Assembly (NCBI GenBank): GCA_032622095.1
Contig: CP136067.1
Span: forward strand, 61,700,893 to 61,764,892
Direction of reading: 5' to 3'
From: Siphonodentalium dalli
Lineage: Eukaryota > Mollusca > Scaphopoda > Gadilida > Siphonodentaliidae
DNA length: 64,000 nucleotides
Under the pieces are notes generated by a model. The model ran no database searches. It was not told the DNA's origin and was given only the letters and a program-made list of their open reading frames with translations. Numbering within the stretch: the first letter of the stretch is position 1; each line of letters opens with the position of its first letter. The translations under genes and the position numbers were made by a program. Shown here piece by piece: positions 46,363-58,252 of the stretch.

Positions 46363-47381
46363 AAGCCATGCAGTCCCCTTTTACTTAAAAAATATAATAT
46401 TTTGCATTCATCTGGCTGTCTGATTTAATACAATTTTAGCAAAAATTTTATTAGTATGTGCTAAATTATTAACTTTGTAAGTCAAAATATGACCATGCAA
46501 GCTCCGTATTCAACATATAAATCTAGAGTAATTCTATATTTGCAAATTCACATTTCTCAAATATCCAACACTAATATTTTTTGCCCCCCCCTTTATTCAC
46601 AGCCACTGTCAATAGATTTACTATGTAAGACATGAAAGGAACTACTATTAAACATCCTTTACCCAATAAGCTAGAAATCTCCCCCTCCACAAATTTGAAC
46701 GTTCTTGGCAGAAAAATTGTTTGTGCACTTGCTTTTAGGAGAATTGTAATGAAAGGAATCTTGTACCCTTCGCGTAAAACATTTATTGCAAATTCTTAAC
46801 AAAACCCCAATTCTATCCAAAATTGTATGTGTCTTTTCAAGCTTCCTTTAACTGAATTATAAATTTTTTACTCTTGTTCTACAAAAATTGCACCTCAAGG
46901 GCATGTTTGTGAAATGGCTCCATGCACACACTTTCCCATATACTGATATTAGCAGGCAGTACCCCACCCCAATTTGGTCCTAGTTATCTTCACTGGTTGG
47001 AAATTGGCAGACTCAACTTATCGAAAGTTGTAGAAAATGTATATTCTGAATACATAGCCCAAAGTTATAGGTTTAGTCAGACTAATCTTAGAAAACATAG
47101 GCATAAAAACCGAGCATGTATACAAATGGCGTCTACCAAGAGCTCCAGTGGAAAATCTACACAACCCTAGACCAGGGGTGGTACTCAATTTTTCAACTAT
47201 AGTTGTGTGGAAATCGAAATGAGATAAGGTCGTTTCTCTCCATTTGAGTTATTTAAAATTTTTAGAAGTTATTTAATTTTTTTTAGAAGTTATCTAAACA
47301 TTTTGATATACAACCAGACCTCGGCTGACCAACTTAGCTGAAGACCCCCATGGACACATTGCTGTGCATCACACACCAATT
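46363..47381. other. Unassigned intron sequence
   Basis: AT-rich. The 82-codon ORF at 46922-47170 has no recognised domain. Confidence 0.4.
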
Positions 47382-47815
47382 GAAATGAGAGTGTCATTGA
47401 CACTGTAGCTCAACTTGGAGAGGGGATAATTTCGTGTGCTACAGTCAATGGAGCAGAAAGTTGAAATGTCTATGTAATACGTACTAGATATCAATATGAT
47501 GAGATATATATAAAGTTAAATTCAATAACACTGGCGGCCATGTTTTCCAATGAAATTCAAAAACATTTGATAGCTCCCATCTAGTAGATTAATATCATGA
47601 TCAATATGAACTTTGGTGATGATCAGAAGAGGGAAGTGACTGTAGGGAGTGCTTAGAAGGATATAGCATGCAAAGAGTAAATCCAAAATGGCTGATGGAG
47701 GCATGTTTTTTAACGAAATTTGGAAAAATTAGATTACTCCCATCTTGTGGTCATCCCGAAGATCCATGTGAAGTTTAGTGACGATCAGAAAAGTAGAGTG
47801 TCGTCTGTGGGGTAT
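47382..47815 (-). repeat. TAGCTCAAC-family fragment, reverse orientation
   Basis: It begins with the reverse complement of the family 3' end (AGTGTCATTGACACTGTAGC then tcaactt) and continues with reversed internal units. Confidence 0.8.
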
Positions 47816-47912
47816 ACACTGTACATCCTCTAATTGATGATTATGGTATAAATGCATTGAAATCTTCACTTACACATCAACACATCTCTATATGATATAC
47901 TTTGTTTTGTAG

Positions 47913-48055
47913 GTTTTCTTACAATGTATGTCAGATACAAGATGATACAAGACTTCGATCAGGATGAAGATAGGAAGCTGAAGAACATGAATAAGACTGG
48001 ACTTGTCCTGGGATTTATCACTTCAATTGGGCTCAGCCTTGTAGCAAACTTCCAA
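47913..48055 (+). CDS. DRAM: DRAM exon 3 (recognised)
   Basis: The acceptor is tttgttttgtag. It completes glycine 68 and continues FLTMYVRYKMIQ, an acidic/basic loop (DFDQDEDRKLK), then the third membrane segment TGLVLGFITSIGLSLVANFQ (residues 96-115). The VANFQ end is a conserved family motif. Donor CAA|gtatta is weaker than the others but ends in phase 0, matching the next exon. Confidence 0.9.
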
Positions 48056-48118
48056 GTATTAATATTTTAAGTCAGCAGTAGCTAATTAAATATACGGGTA
48101 TAGTCACAGGTCAAGATG

Positions 48119-48119
48119 A

Positions 48120-48157
<38 letters not shown>

Positions 48158-48160
48158 GAT
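48119..48160 (+). repeat. (TC)n(TA)n microsatellite
   Basis: A run of CT dinucleotides followed by TA dinucleotides, 60 bp after the exon 3 donor. Confidence 0.95.
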
Positions 48161-49640
48161 ATATGCAAATTTCAAGAAAAAAAACTCCTTAGTTAAGAAA
48201 AATCTTAGTTTGCTTGATTGATTTTATGCATTCTGAAGCCAATGTCAGGGTCAATAACAGCTGGGATTCTGTGAAAGCCTGGGTCCATATCAGCCAGGCT
48301 AATATAAGCCACCTAACAGTATTAATAATAGCCAAGGATCCATAAATGCCAATGTCTGTATCAGCTGCAGTGCTGTAATAAGCTAGGTTCCATAAGAGAC
48401 GGTGGATCATATCAGCCCGAATGGGAGAATCCATTATCCATTATCCAATCCAAGGGTTATAAAGAGATTATCTACACCCTTATACTAATGCATTGCAATA
48501 TTCAAGTTTGCTTAGGTGTGATCTAATTACTCTTATGTTTTCCCATTGATGATATGCATCCATGAGCATCAATGTGGTGACAAATAATCATATAACACAT
48601 GCACCAGACTCAACTGTTGTTGACAGAGAAATAACAGTGCCAACAATAAGAATTTCATATTCCACAAAATTACGCAGCTGATGATTTGAACCAATAGCCT
48701 TGTTATGAACGTCGGAACATTTTGTCAAACTCAGAGCTGATATTACTGTTATCCAACAACTGTATCCAAGCTATTGAATTGCTGTTGGCTAATCCCAACT
48801 AAAATACTCCTGTCTGCACATCCTAAGTGCATGATCCAATTTAAAATATATTAATAGTATCTATTAATAGAAGGGAACGACATTAAATGTTTTTGGTTAG
48901 ATACTCATTCTGATTGGTCGAGAACTGCTAACTTTTCGATTCACAGGCATCAGCCGCAGATGGGTGAACAATTTGATTGGAGCATGTTGCAATTGACGTC
49001 ATTCGTCAAATACGTCACTGCACAGCCTGGAGTCGTGTAACCTGTAACCTGCAAGTTATTTACAGATGATACTGTTGACATCAATAAACAAGTTGTTCCG
49101 TGCTGTTCCGAGTAACTACATAGAACATGCCCTGAAACTTGATGCAAAAAGGAGATCTCACTTCATGGCTTGTAAAAGTATTTTGGTGAATTAAATTACA
49201 ATGTAGGCCTATACCCTTATTCAAGTCTGTGGACTCGCCAGCAAACTGTTTTCATTCATTCCGAGAATGATTATTTTCAAAATGTAATCAGCCAATTTGC
49301 CGGCACTTTGTTAAGTATGCAACTGATACAGCTTTTATGGTCCACCGGCTCTTATAATGTGATAGAAAATCTTTCACTTTGATATTTAGTATACCCCCCC
49401 CCCCCCCCCCTTTAATAACAAAGAACATTTATTGTTAGCCTTTTTGTGATACAAAAAGAATTAAGAGCATTGTCACACTTCTTTGAACAGTTGATAAAAC
49501 CTGATGAGTTACTATATGACTTCGGTAAAACTGTTCATGTTATCCAAAGTATGTTCATAGGTATATCAAGTATCTCTCAATCTATTTTGATCACTGGTAT
49601 GTCACAAAGGTGACACATTACTAGAAGACCGCTTACTAGT
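48161..49640. other. Unassigned intron sequence
   Basis: Includes repeated 'aagccaggctaatat'/'aagctaggttccat' phrases near 48230-48410, a CRE-like TGACGTCA-type cluster near 48994-49017 and a C run at about 49396-49413. No gene recognised. Confidence 0.4.
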
Positions 49641-49669
49641 AGTGGCTTTTTCAGAAAGACAAAATTTGG

Positions 49670-50220
49670 TCTGGGAACAATGAAGTTTTCATTCGGAAAC
49701 CAAGATAATCTGCAAATTATGAGTCAACAAGGACCATACCTCCCTTTTCTCAAATTTGTCCTATATGTGAGTAATCCATATACCTAATTTGAAAATAATC
49801 AGATAACTATTACTAAAGTTACCATCCGGAAACCAAAATAATTGTCAACAATGGTAAAATGTGTGGACCAAACCCCAATTTGAACCTGACCTGTATTTTC
49901 ATATGAGCAATCCATATACCGATACAAAATACGAAAACAATCGGATAACTACTAAAGTTATCATTCGGAAAACAAAATGATTTGCAAATTATAGAAGTTG
50001 ACATGAACCATAACTCTGGTAAAACATGGCCCGACTGCACCCATATTCTATCTTGACCTGTATTTTCATATGGGTAATCCACATACAAAATTTGAATACA
50101 GTCAGATAACTAAAACTAAAGTTATCATTTGGAATATAGTCTGCAAAATCTAAGTCAACAAGGACCATATTAAACTGGGCAGACCTCTCCATATTCTAAC
50201 TTGACCTGTGCTCCTAACCA
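49670..50220 (-). repeat. Tandem repeat of about 150-165 bp
   Basis: Three to four units carry 'taaagttatcattcggaa' and 'tgacctgtattttcatatg'. A unit in the opposite orientation lies at about 50560-50645, ending 'tcatatgaaaatacaggtca'. ORFs on the minus strand are repeat translations. Confidence 0.75.
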
Positions 50221-50328
50221 ATATGCTCACATACCAAATAGTGTTTAATTTGATTAAACATTCAATCAATCTTTTATTGGAAAAAGCCCATGTTAAAACA
50301 TGTTTGCATAATTCAAATATAGAAAATA

Positions 50329-50420
50329 ATTTTTAGCTCAACTTGACAATCAAGTTTGAGCTATTGCCATGGATTGGCATCCATTGACCATCCGTGCATC
50401 AAGCCGGATGTCTGCTTGCA
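50329..50420 (+). repeat. TAGCTCAAC-family 5' end fragment
   Basis: Begins TTTTTAGCTCAACTTGACAA with the hairpin partner 'caagtttgagcta', then diverges. Confidence 0.65.
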
Positions 50421-50666
50421 GCAGCACCATTTATGTGGCTACATTTTAGTACAATTGATATTTGTGTGGCTAATTTCTGTTACGTGGATAGCCACACAAC
50501 ATATTTTCAATAGACTGTTTAACATGCTCTATATGTTTAAAGAAGGCTATTTGTTTTCCGAATGATAACTTTAGTAATAGTTATCCAATTGTTTTCATAT
50601 TTTGTAACGTTATATTGATTGCTCATATGAAAATACAGGTCATGACCTCTTCATGGGAGCTTGCCA

Positions 50667-50726
50667 TTTTTAGCTCAACTTTACTTTGTAAAGTTTTAGC
50701 TATTGCCATGGCTTTGTCATCCATCG

Positions 50727-50768
<42 letters not shown>

Positions 50769-52370
50769 ATTCATCAACAATACAGGCTACAGGTCGTACC
50801 TTTGGTCGGATCATTATGAAATTTGTCATAGCTGTTGACTTCAACATTTAGACCGGAACAATTCATTTTGGGGTCCTTCGGAAAAAAAACATGGCTGCCA
50901 TCTTGGATTTCAAAATTTAATCCATTAGCACAGGCTACAGGTCGTACTGTTCGTCTGATCATCATGAAATTTGTCATGGATGTTAATATTGACATGTAGA
51001 TGGGAACGAGTCATTTTGGGGTCATTCGGACAAAAAACATGGCTGCCAGCAGCCATCTTTGATTTCAAAATTCAATCCATTAGCACGGGCTACAGGTGGT
51101 ACTGTTAGTCTGATCATCATGAAATTTGTCATGGATGTTAATATTGACATGTAGATGGGAACGAGTAATTTTGGGGTCATTCGGCCAAAAAACATGGCCG
51201 CCGGCAACCATCTTGGATTTTACTCTTTGCATGACTAAATCCTTTGGCACGGGCTCATCATGAAATTTGTCATGGATGTTAACAATGGCATGTAGATGGG
51301 AACGAGCCATTTTTAGGTCATTCGGCCAAAAATCCTGGCAGCTAGCAGCTATCTTCGATTTTACTCTTTGTATGACTAAATCCTTTGGCACAGGATCATA
51401 ATGAAATTCGTCATGGCTGTTGACATTGGGACGTAGATAGGAAACGAGTCATTTTAGGGTCATTTGGCCTTAAAACGTATCCACTGTCAGCCATCTTGGA
51501 TTTTACTCATTGCATGACTAAATCCTTTGGCACACCCTACAGTCCACTTCCCTCATCCGATCATCTCCAGACTTCATATTAATCTTTATATTGATCTTAC
51601 TAGATGGAAGCTGTCAAATGTTTTTGAATTTTATTGGAAAACATAGCCGCCAGCAACCATCTTGGATTTTACTGTTATATATATATATAGCCGATGAGCC
51701 CGACGTTGTCCGGGCTATTCGACCCGATAAAATTCGTATCCGGGGCAAGATACATTCACATACCAAATTTCAAGTCGATAGCTCCACCAGTTTCCGAGAT
51801 CTCGTCTGCGCATGCGCGAAGCTGGCGTCGCACGGGCTCGGCGACCCGATAAAATTCGTATCCGGGGCAAGATACATTCACACCCCAAATTTCAAGTCGA
51901 TAGCTCCACCCGTTTCCGAGATCTGGTCTGCGCATGCGCGAAGCTGGCGTCGCACGGGCTCGGCGACCCGATACAATTTGTACCCGGCGCAAGATACATT
52001 CACATAGCATATTTCAAGTCGATAGCTCCACCCGTTCCCGAGATCTCGTCTGCGCATGCGCGAAGCGGGCGCCGCACGGGCTCGCCGATACGACAACGTC
52101 CACCGCCTGGTCAAACTACACACACGTACCAAGTTTCGTCCCGATCGGTCGAGAATCGTAGATTTGTATTAATGACAGACAAACAAACAAACAAACAAAC
52201 ATACATACATACAGACAGAGGTCTTCAAAATATATATGAGATATCTCTTCATGTTAATCTAGTATTAATTAGAAATTTCAACTTTCTGTATTCCTAATCG
52301 CTCCATTGAGTGTAATACATTAAATTATTCCCTTTCCAAGTTGAGCTACAGTGTCATTGACACTTTCATT
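50667..52370 (+). mobile_element. TAGCTCAAC-family element, copy with Helitron inside
   Basis: The 5' end is TTTTTAGCTCAACTTTACTT, a hairpin with 'gtaaagttttagct'. A GT microsatellite follows (50733-50764), then internal units from 50889. The 3' end is GAGCTACAGTGTCATTGACA followed by ctttcatt. Helitron X3 (51687-52241) interrupts it. ORFs on the minus strand are translations of the units. Confidence 0.75.
51687..52241 (-). mobile_element. Helitron-like element, family X, copy X3
   Basis: Inverted relative to X1 and of the same structure: three 122-bp units (GCGCATGCGC at 51808, 51930 and 52052), a terminal hairpin AGCCCGACGTTGTCCGGGCT (51697-51716) and a tetranucleotide microsatellite near the other end. 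Removing it joins 'ttttactgttatatatat' to 'tatctcttcatgtt', as in the uninterrupted sequence at 55155. ORFs over it are repeat-derived. Confidence 0.8.
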
Positions 52371-53165
52371 TCTTAATTCTGTTGAATAACATGGCTACCT
52401 GTGGCCGTCTCAGGCCTTCGATTCTGTAAAATGCAGGAGTGTGGTTGGTCACTCGCCTAACCTGAAACCCAGGCGTGTGATTTTGGTGGATATTTCGGGG
52501 GTATAAAATGACAAACGAAGACTCAAAATTAAATCAATTTTATCACCATTGTGATTCATCTTGTACACATGTATTCTCCACATTGAAGTAATTAAAACTC
52601 CATTCTCGAATTGCGTCGTAATGCTTCCGTTGGATGTAAGTTGTTATGAAATGCGGTCAGAGACCAGTAACCACGTGAGAGTTTCCTGTTGTGTGAACTC
52701 TATCGATATTTTTAAAAATAATGTTTGATTGCCCCGAACTCAAGTTTCAATTTCTATTCATCGGGGCGGCTTCATTTAGAACGCAACACAATCATGGTAC
52801 CAAAATTACGTTGCATTGGTGTGGGGTGCACAGTGGGATTAATTTAAATATGTCATGTTGGTAACAATATCTAGCCGAGAATTACTCAGACCTACATACG
52901 AATGCGACGACATCGCTAAACGCACCTGACTATAATAATGTTCTAGCGCATGCGCAAAACTTAAAACAATTACTTCCGTCGTATACGGCATGTCTGTCAG
53001 TCTTCTCCAGCAAACAAGGTTGATCGTTATTATAAACCCTTTTTCAATCGTGCGCCTAATATCGCCGAGGAGTGTGATTAATTACTCGCCAAGATTTAAT
53101 TTCAGGCGTGCTATGGTGCGCGAGCGTGATCGCACGCCTCATAATCGAAGGCCTGCCGTCTTATT
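52371..53165. other. Unassigned intron sequence
   Basis: Higher CpG content than the neighbours and a 112-codon ORF (52990-53328) that runs into a repeat. No domain recognised. Confidence 0.4.
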
Positions 53166-54165
53166 GATCTTCGGGGTGACCACTAGATGGGAGCTATCAA
53201 TTTTTAGTTCAACTCCGAACTTTTGCCATCGACAAGAATATCTGATTTTTCAAAAGATTCTGATGGAGCTTTCAAAGCTAATTTATGGTGTTTCCAGGAG
53301 AATTTCGGACCAGTTTTTTTTTTCCTGACAGTTCGATGCGCACAACTGTTTTATGCTGTGTGTGCGATAATTATTTCATAACATATTATACATGTAGCTG
53401 TCTGTAGACATACATTATTACCATCCGACAAGAATGAAATCATGTAATAGTTTGTACTGTCCTTACCTGCTTTCTTCTATCACAATTCAAAGGCCTGTTT
53501 AATAAAATCACAGATATGTTTTGCTTCCCAATATGTTGTCAGATTTAAAATAGATTCAATTGATATTTCTTCCGTGCTCTCAAATATAGATTGAAAATGT
53601 TCTTTTTTTCACATTTCGGACAATAACATTCATCATAATCATAATAGACTATAATATCTTCCTACCTCGCTCATAAGTGATCATAAGTGGATATCTACTT
53701 ATACAGATTTTAGTCAATGCTGAACGTTTATAAATTATCATGTCGCATGGATGGATGCATGCACACACATGGACACCTATGATTTATGTAGTCCCCCAGG
53801 GGAAATTATCTGCAGTCATTTATCAATGTGCTTTTCGATAACAATATTACAGAAACAACGTTGCATCTGATTGCAACACAGTTTTACCTACTTATCAAAA
53901 CAGCGCTAATTAGTCGGTATTGCTATGTATATATGTATGGCCTTTCTCACTCAATACTCAACTGATTTATGGCTTCAAAATGATATTGATCAGTCTTTCA
54001 ATCAGGGCCAATTTTAAATGCTGATCAAATATCAAGTTGGCTCATTTTACTGTATATGCATAACTCACAATGATACAAACTTTCAATGCCAACTTTCTCA
54101 TTCAAAATATTCTCAGAGTTCATCACACTTACTCATCTTTGTATTTTATTAGTTCAAAGAAAATT
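53166..54165. other. Repeat scraps and AT-rich sequence
   Basis: 53166-53230 carries family phrases ('ggggtgaccactagatggga'). The rest has no recognised content. Confidence 0.45.
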
Positions 54166-54169
54166 GGAT

Positions 54170-55298
54170 TTACTCTATTTCCTTTGTCTCTCCATTCATC
54201 CATGCGTATATCTCAGCCATGTGTTATCATGTATGAAATGACATAACTGGTATGTAGGTTTGAAAGTTCCAATGACACTGTTCGTGTTTACCATTCTAGA
54301 GTTATCCATCTTTGTTCAACTGGAAATAGCGGTTTTCTGTCCGTCCAGGCATATTTCTCATCCATGGATTATTGTATTTGAATGAAATTTGGTATGGGGG
54401 TTTTCCATCAGGAGTGCTTTCGAAAGAGGGCACAACAAAGTTCTTTGCATTTCCCATTTTGGAAATAATGGATATATGTCCATCTGCACAATTTAATATG
54501 TCAGCCATATTTTGTCAGCTGTCAATCGATTTGGTATTAGAGTTTGTCACTAGGATTGCTTTCAAAAGAGTGCCTAATTACATTGTTTGCATTTGCCTTT
54601 CTAAAGTTATCATTCTATACTTATCAGTATACTTATCGGGAAATAATGTTTTTCTGTCTCTCAGAGCATCTCAGCCATGGGTTATATAGGATCTCAGTTG
54701 TTACCGTCAATACAAGGGCTTTCAATGGAGTGTTGGTATATGTTATTCACTTTTTCCCTTTTAGATTTATTCTCCTTTGTTATCCCATGCCAGAAAAATA
54801 TATTTGTGGGGGATATAGGAATGGGTTCCATCATAACAATACTCAGCAGCCATTTTGGATTTCACAGTTGAATCCATCAACACACCCTGCAGCCCTCATT
54901 TATTGGAGAATTGTTTTTAAATTTACAGTCATGTTTAGGATCACTTCTAGATGGGAGTTATCAAAGTTGAACAATTTTCAATTAAAAACATGGCCACCGG
55001 CAGCCATCTTGGATGACTAAATCCTTTGGAACACCCTACAGATCACATCCCTCATCCGATCTTCACCAAACTTCATATGAATCTTCAAGATGGGAGCCAT
55101 CAAATTTTTCCAAATTTGAAAAAACATGACCGCCAGCAACCATCTTGGATTTTACTTTATATATACATCTCTTCATGTTGACATCTAGTATTAAATAGAC
55201 ATTTAAACTTTCCATATTCCTAATTGCACTATTGACTGTAACACATGAAATTATCCCTCATCAAAGTTGAGCTACAGTGTCATTGGCACTTTCATTTA
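54170..55298 (+). repeat. TAGCTCAAC-family relative with 'tctcagccatg' units
   Basis: Units with 'tatctcagccatg' and 'gaaatttggtatggggg' (54170-54740) are followed by the standard units and a 3' end GAGCTACAGTGTCATTGGCA at about 55270. The 158-codon ORF at 54544-55020 lies across these units and is not called as a gene. Confidence 0.7.
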
Positions 55299-55434
55299 AA
55301 TTCAAAATTATGTAAAACTAATGCTGTTCTAACATCTGTCAGGGTACCCTGAGTCACCACACCAAATTTGGTTGAAATTGGTCAAGGGGTCTCGGAGAAA
55401 AATTAAAATAGACAGACAGATCCTACTTTTTAGC

Positions 55435-57068
55435 TCAACTTTACTTTGTAAAGTTTGAGCTATTGTCGTCTGTGTGTGTGCGCATGTGTGATGCGTTAAC
55501 AATTTCCTTTAGCACGGGCTACAGGTCGTACCTTTGGTCGGATCATTATAAAATTTGTCATAGCTGTTGACATTGACATGTAGATGGGAACGAGTCATTT
55601 TGGGGTTATTCGGGAAAAAAACATGGCCTCCAGTGGCCATCTTGGATTTCAAAATTCAATCCATTAGCACGGGCTACAGGTCGTATCATTCGTCTGATCA
55701 TCATGAAATTTGTCATGGATGTTAACAATGACATGTAGATGGGAACGAGTCATTTTTGGGTCATTCGGGCAAAAAACATGGCCGCCAGCAGCCATCTTGG
55801 ATTCTACTCTTTGTATGACTAAATCCTTTAGCACGGGCTACAGGTCGTACCTTTAGTCTGATCAGCATGAAATTTGTCATGGATGTTGAAATTGGAATGT
55901 AGATGGGAACGAGTCATTTTGGGGTCATTCGGACAAAAAATATGGCTGCCAGCGGCCATCTTTGATTTCATAATTCAATCCATTAGCACGGGCCACAGGT
56001 CGTACTGTTCGTCTGATCATCATGAAATTTGTCATGGATGTTAATATTGACATGTAGATGGGAACGATTAATTTTGGGGTCATTCCGCCAAAAAACATTG
56101 CCACCAGCAGCCATCTTGGATTTTACTCTTTGTATGACTAGATCCTTTAGCACGGGCTACAGGTCGTACCTTTAGTCTGATCAGCATGAAATTTGTCATG
56201 GATATTAATATTGACATGTAGATGGGAACGAGTCATTTTGGGATCATTCAGACAAAAAACATGGCTGCCAGTGGCCATCTTTGATTTCAAAATTCAATCC
56301 ATTAGCACCGGCTACAGGTCGTACTGTTCGTCTGATCATCATGAAATTTATCATGGATGTTAATATTGACAAGTAGATGGGAACGAGTATTTTGGGGTCA
56401 TTCGGCCCAAAAACATGGCCACCAGCAGCCATCTTGGATTTTACTCTTTGTATGACTAAATCCTTTAGCACGGGCTACAGGTCGTACTTTTAGTCTGATC
56501 ATCATAAAATTTGTCATGGATGTTAATATTGACATGTAGATGGGAACGAGTCATTTTGGGGTCATTCGGTTAAAAAAACATGGCCACCAGCAGCCATCTT
56601 GGATTTTACTCTTTGTATGACTAACTCCTTTAGCACGGGCTACAGGCCGTACCTTTAGTCTGATCATCATGAAATGTTTCATGGCTGTTGAAATTGGAAC
56701 GTAGATGGGAAAGAGTCATTTTGGGGTCATTGCGATAAAAAACATGGCTGCCAGCGGCCATCGTTGATTTCAAAATTCAATGCATTAGCACGGGCTACAG
56801 GTCGTACCTTTAGTTTGATCATCATAAAATTTGTATTGGATGTTAATAATGACATATAGATGGGAAGTTCCCATTGGGAATGAGTCATTTTGGGGTCATT
56901 CGGCCAAAAAACATGGCCGCCAGCAGCCATCTTGGATTTTGCTCTGTGTATGACTAAATCCTTTACTGCTCGTTTTGTACACTCCTTTTTAATCTCTCTA
57001 TTCATTGCTCATAAAAAAAAAATTACCTTCTTTACAAAGTTGAGCTACAGTGTCATTGACACTTTCAT
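55435..57068 (+). mobile_element. TAGCTCAAC-family element, most complete copy
   Basis: The 5' end TTTTTAGCTCAACTTTACTT forms a hairpin with 'gtaaagtttgagcta'. The 3' end is GAGCTACAGTGTCATTGACA followed by ctttcatt, where AGTGTCATTGACACT is a hairpin. Between them lie nine units whose 'acatgg' marks fall at 55621, 55776, 55940, 56095, 56259, 56413, 56578, 56742 and 56911. Spacing alternates 155, 164, 155, 164, 154, 165, giving a dimeric period of about 319 bp. No transposase or RT is seen. Confidence 0.8.
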
Positions 57069-57469
57069 TTATTTATGTAGTTACCTCTGGTCTCAGTCCC
57101 TTCTGATCCCTCAAAACTTTGATCCTAAAGAGTGAATTATAAAATTTGACTGAACAATCACTTTCAGCCAGCTTTTAAGGTGAAATGAAGATTAGTTATT
57201 AGCTATATAATCCAATTTCATTGAGGCCTGAACTGGTCACTATGGCCTATGATGGCAGCCAATATGGTGGAAAATGTATAGAAATATGTCCCAATTTGCT
57301 CATTTTAGTCTGGGATCATAAGAGAATAAGTAAAATGTCTCTGTTTTTTATTTGTGATTCTTTTATATGTCACAGATGCTATTTAGTATCTACATGTAAT
57401 TGTTTTTTTCAGTAGTGGACATGGTTGGGGTACCAATCTGTTTCATGTCAGTTCACTTTTATTTTTCAG
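57069..57469. other. Intron sequence before exon 4
   Basis: Not obviously repetitive; ends in the polypyrimidine tract of exon 4. Confidence 0.5.
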
Positions 57470-57647
57470 GAGACCTCTGTAGAAGTTATGCATATAATTG
57501 GAGCCACGATGTGCTTTGGGTGCGGATTGATATATGCTGCTGTGCAGACAGTGATCTCTTACCATATGCACCCTATGTATAATGGCCGTGTCATATGTTG
57601 GGTACGCTTTGTTATCACAGCTGTCAGCTTTGTGGCATTAATACTTT
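57470..57647 (+). CDS. DRAM: DRAM exon 4 (recognised)
   Basis: The acceptor is acttttatttttcag. The 59 codons encode ETSVEVMHIIGATMCFGCGL, the fourth membrane segment, QTVISY, a short loop and the fifth segment (VICWVRFVITAVSF). The proposed donor T|gtatcc at 57648 is weak but its phase 1 matches exon 5. Without splicing, the frame continues only five more codons (CILSL) to a stop at 57662-57664, giving a shortened protein. Confidence 0.88.
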
Positions 57648-57748
57648 GTATCCTTTCACTTTAAAGCATGGATGACCTTGGTTGTAGGTTATAATTTAGA
57701 AATAAAAGTTACCAAATTATGAAAATTTCCTCAAAAATATACTAATTA

Positions 57749-58252
57749 TCTATATATATAAATCCTTGGTTGTGTATCTGTGTGTGTGTGTATATCTGGA
57801 AGACAGCAAATTGATATGTATAAAATAATGTTTATACAATATAAAAATGGGCGCGAAGTGCGTAAAGGGCATGTGGCCCTATACATATGCTGCTGAATAA
57901 AAGCTCCCAAAGGGAGCCTGCTCAAGATCATAATGGAGTGCACGAAGCATCAGACGGGCTGCAGGCCAATCTGTCGCTGAATAAAGGCTCTGTTTCAGTT
58001 ACTGTAGTATATATAGTAATATAGTATGTGTGTGTGAATGGGAAGCTTTTGGCACATTTATAACTTTTCAACAATGCGTCCAATGTAGCCCAAATTTGGA
58101 AAATGGCCTACAGTGTGTCATAGAAGACAACTCACCAACTTTCACCACGATCGATTAAAGAAAACATGATATCAAACATGGTCCCCAAATGCCGTTTTTG
58201 CACTCAAGTAGACACATTTATATACCCGTAATTTTGATGGGCAATCCCCTAG
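57749..58252 (+). mobile_element. Possible Helitron-like element, family W
   Basis: It starts TCTATATATATAAATCCTTG after an A and ends GGGCAATCCCCTAG before a T. A 3' CTAG|T with a very short GGG-caat-CCC stem fits a Helitron end, but the hairpin is weak. It contains a GTGT run near the start, like families X and Y. It lies 101 bp after exon 4. Confidence 0.5.

Noticed and set aside
48994-49017. CRE-like TGACGTCATTCGTCAAATACGTCA as a promoter
   Set aside because: A real motif cluster, but deep in a DRAM intron with no transcript or exon evidence nearby.
51591-52297. ORFs of 138 and 161 codons with CACAKLASHG repeats, also on the other strand at 20788-21250
   Set aside because: They arise from the 122-bp units of Helitron-like family X, are open on both strands, and cross the element boundary.
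54544-55020. 158-codon ORF
   Set aside because: It spans TAGCTCAAC-family units, including the 'ccatcttgga' phrase, so it is repeat-derived.
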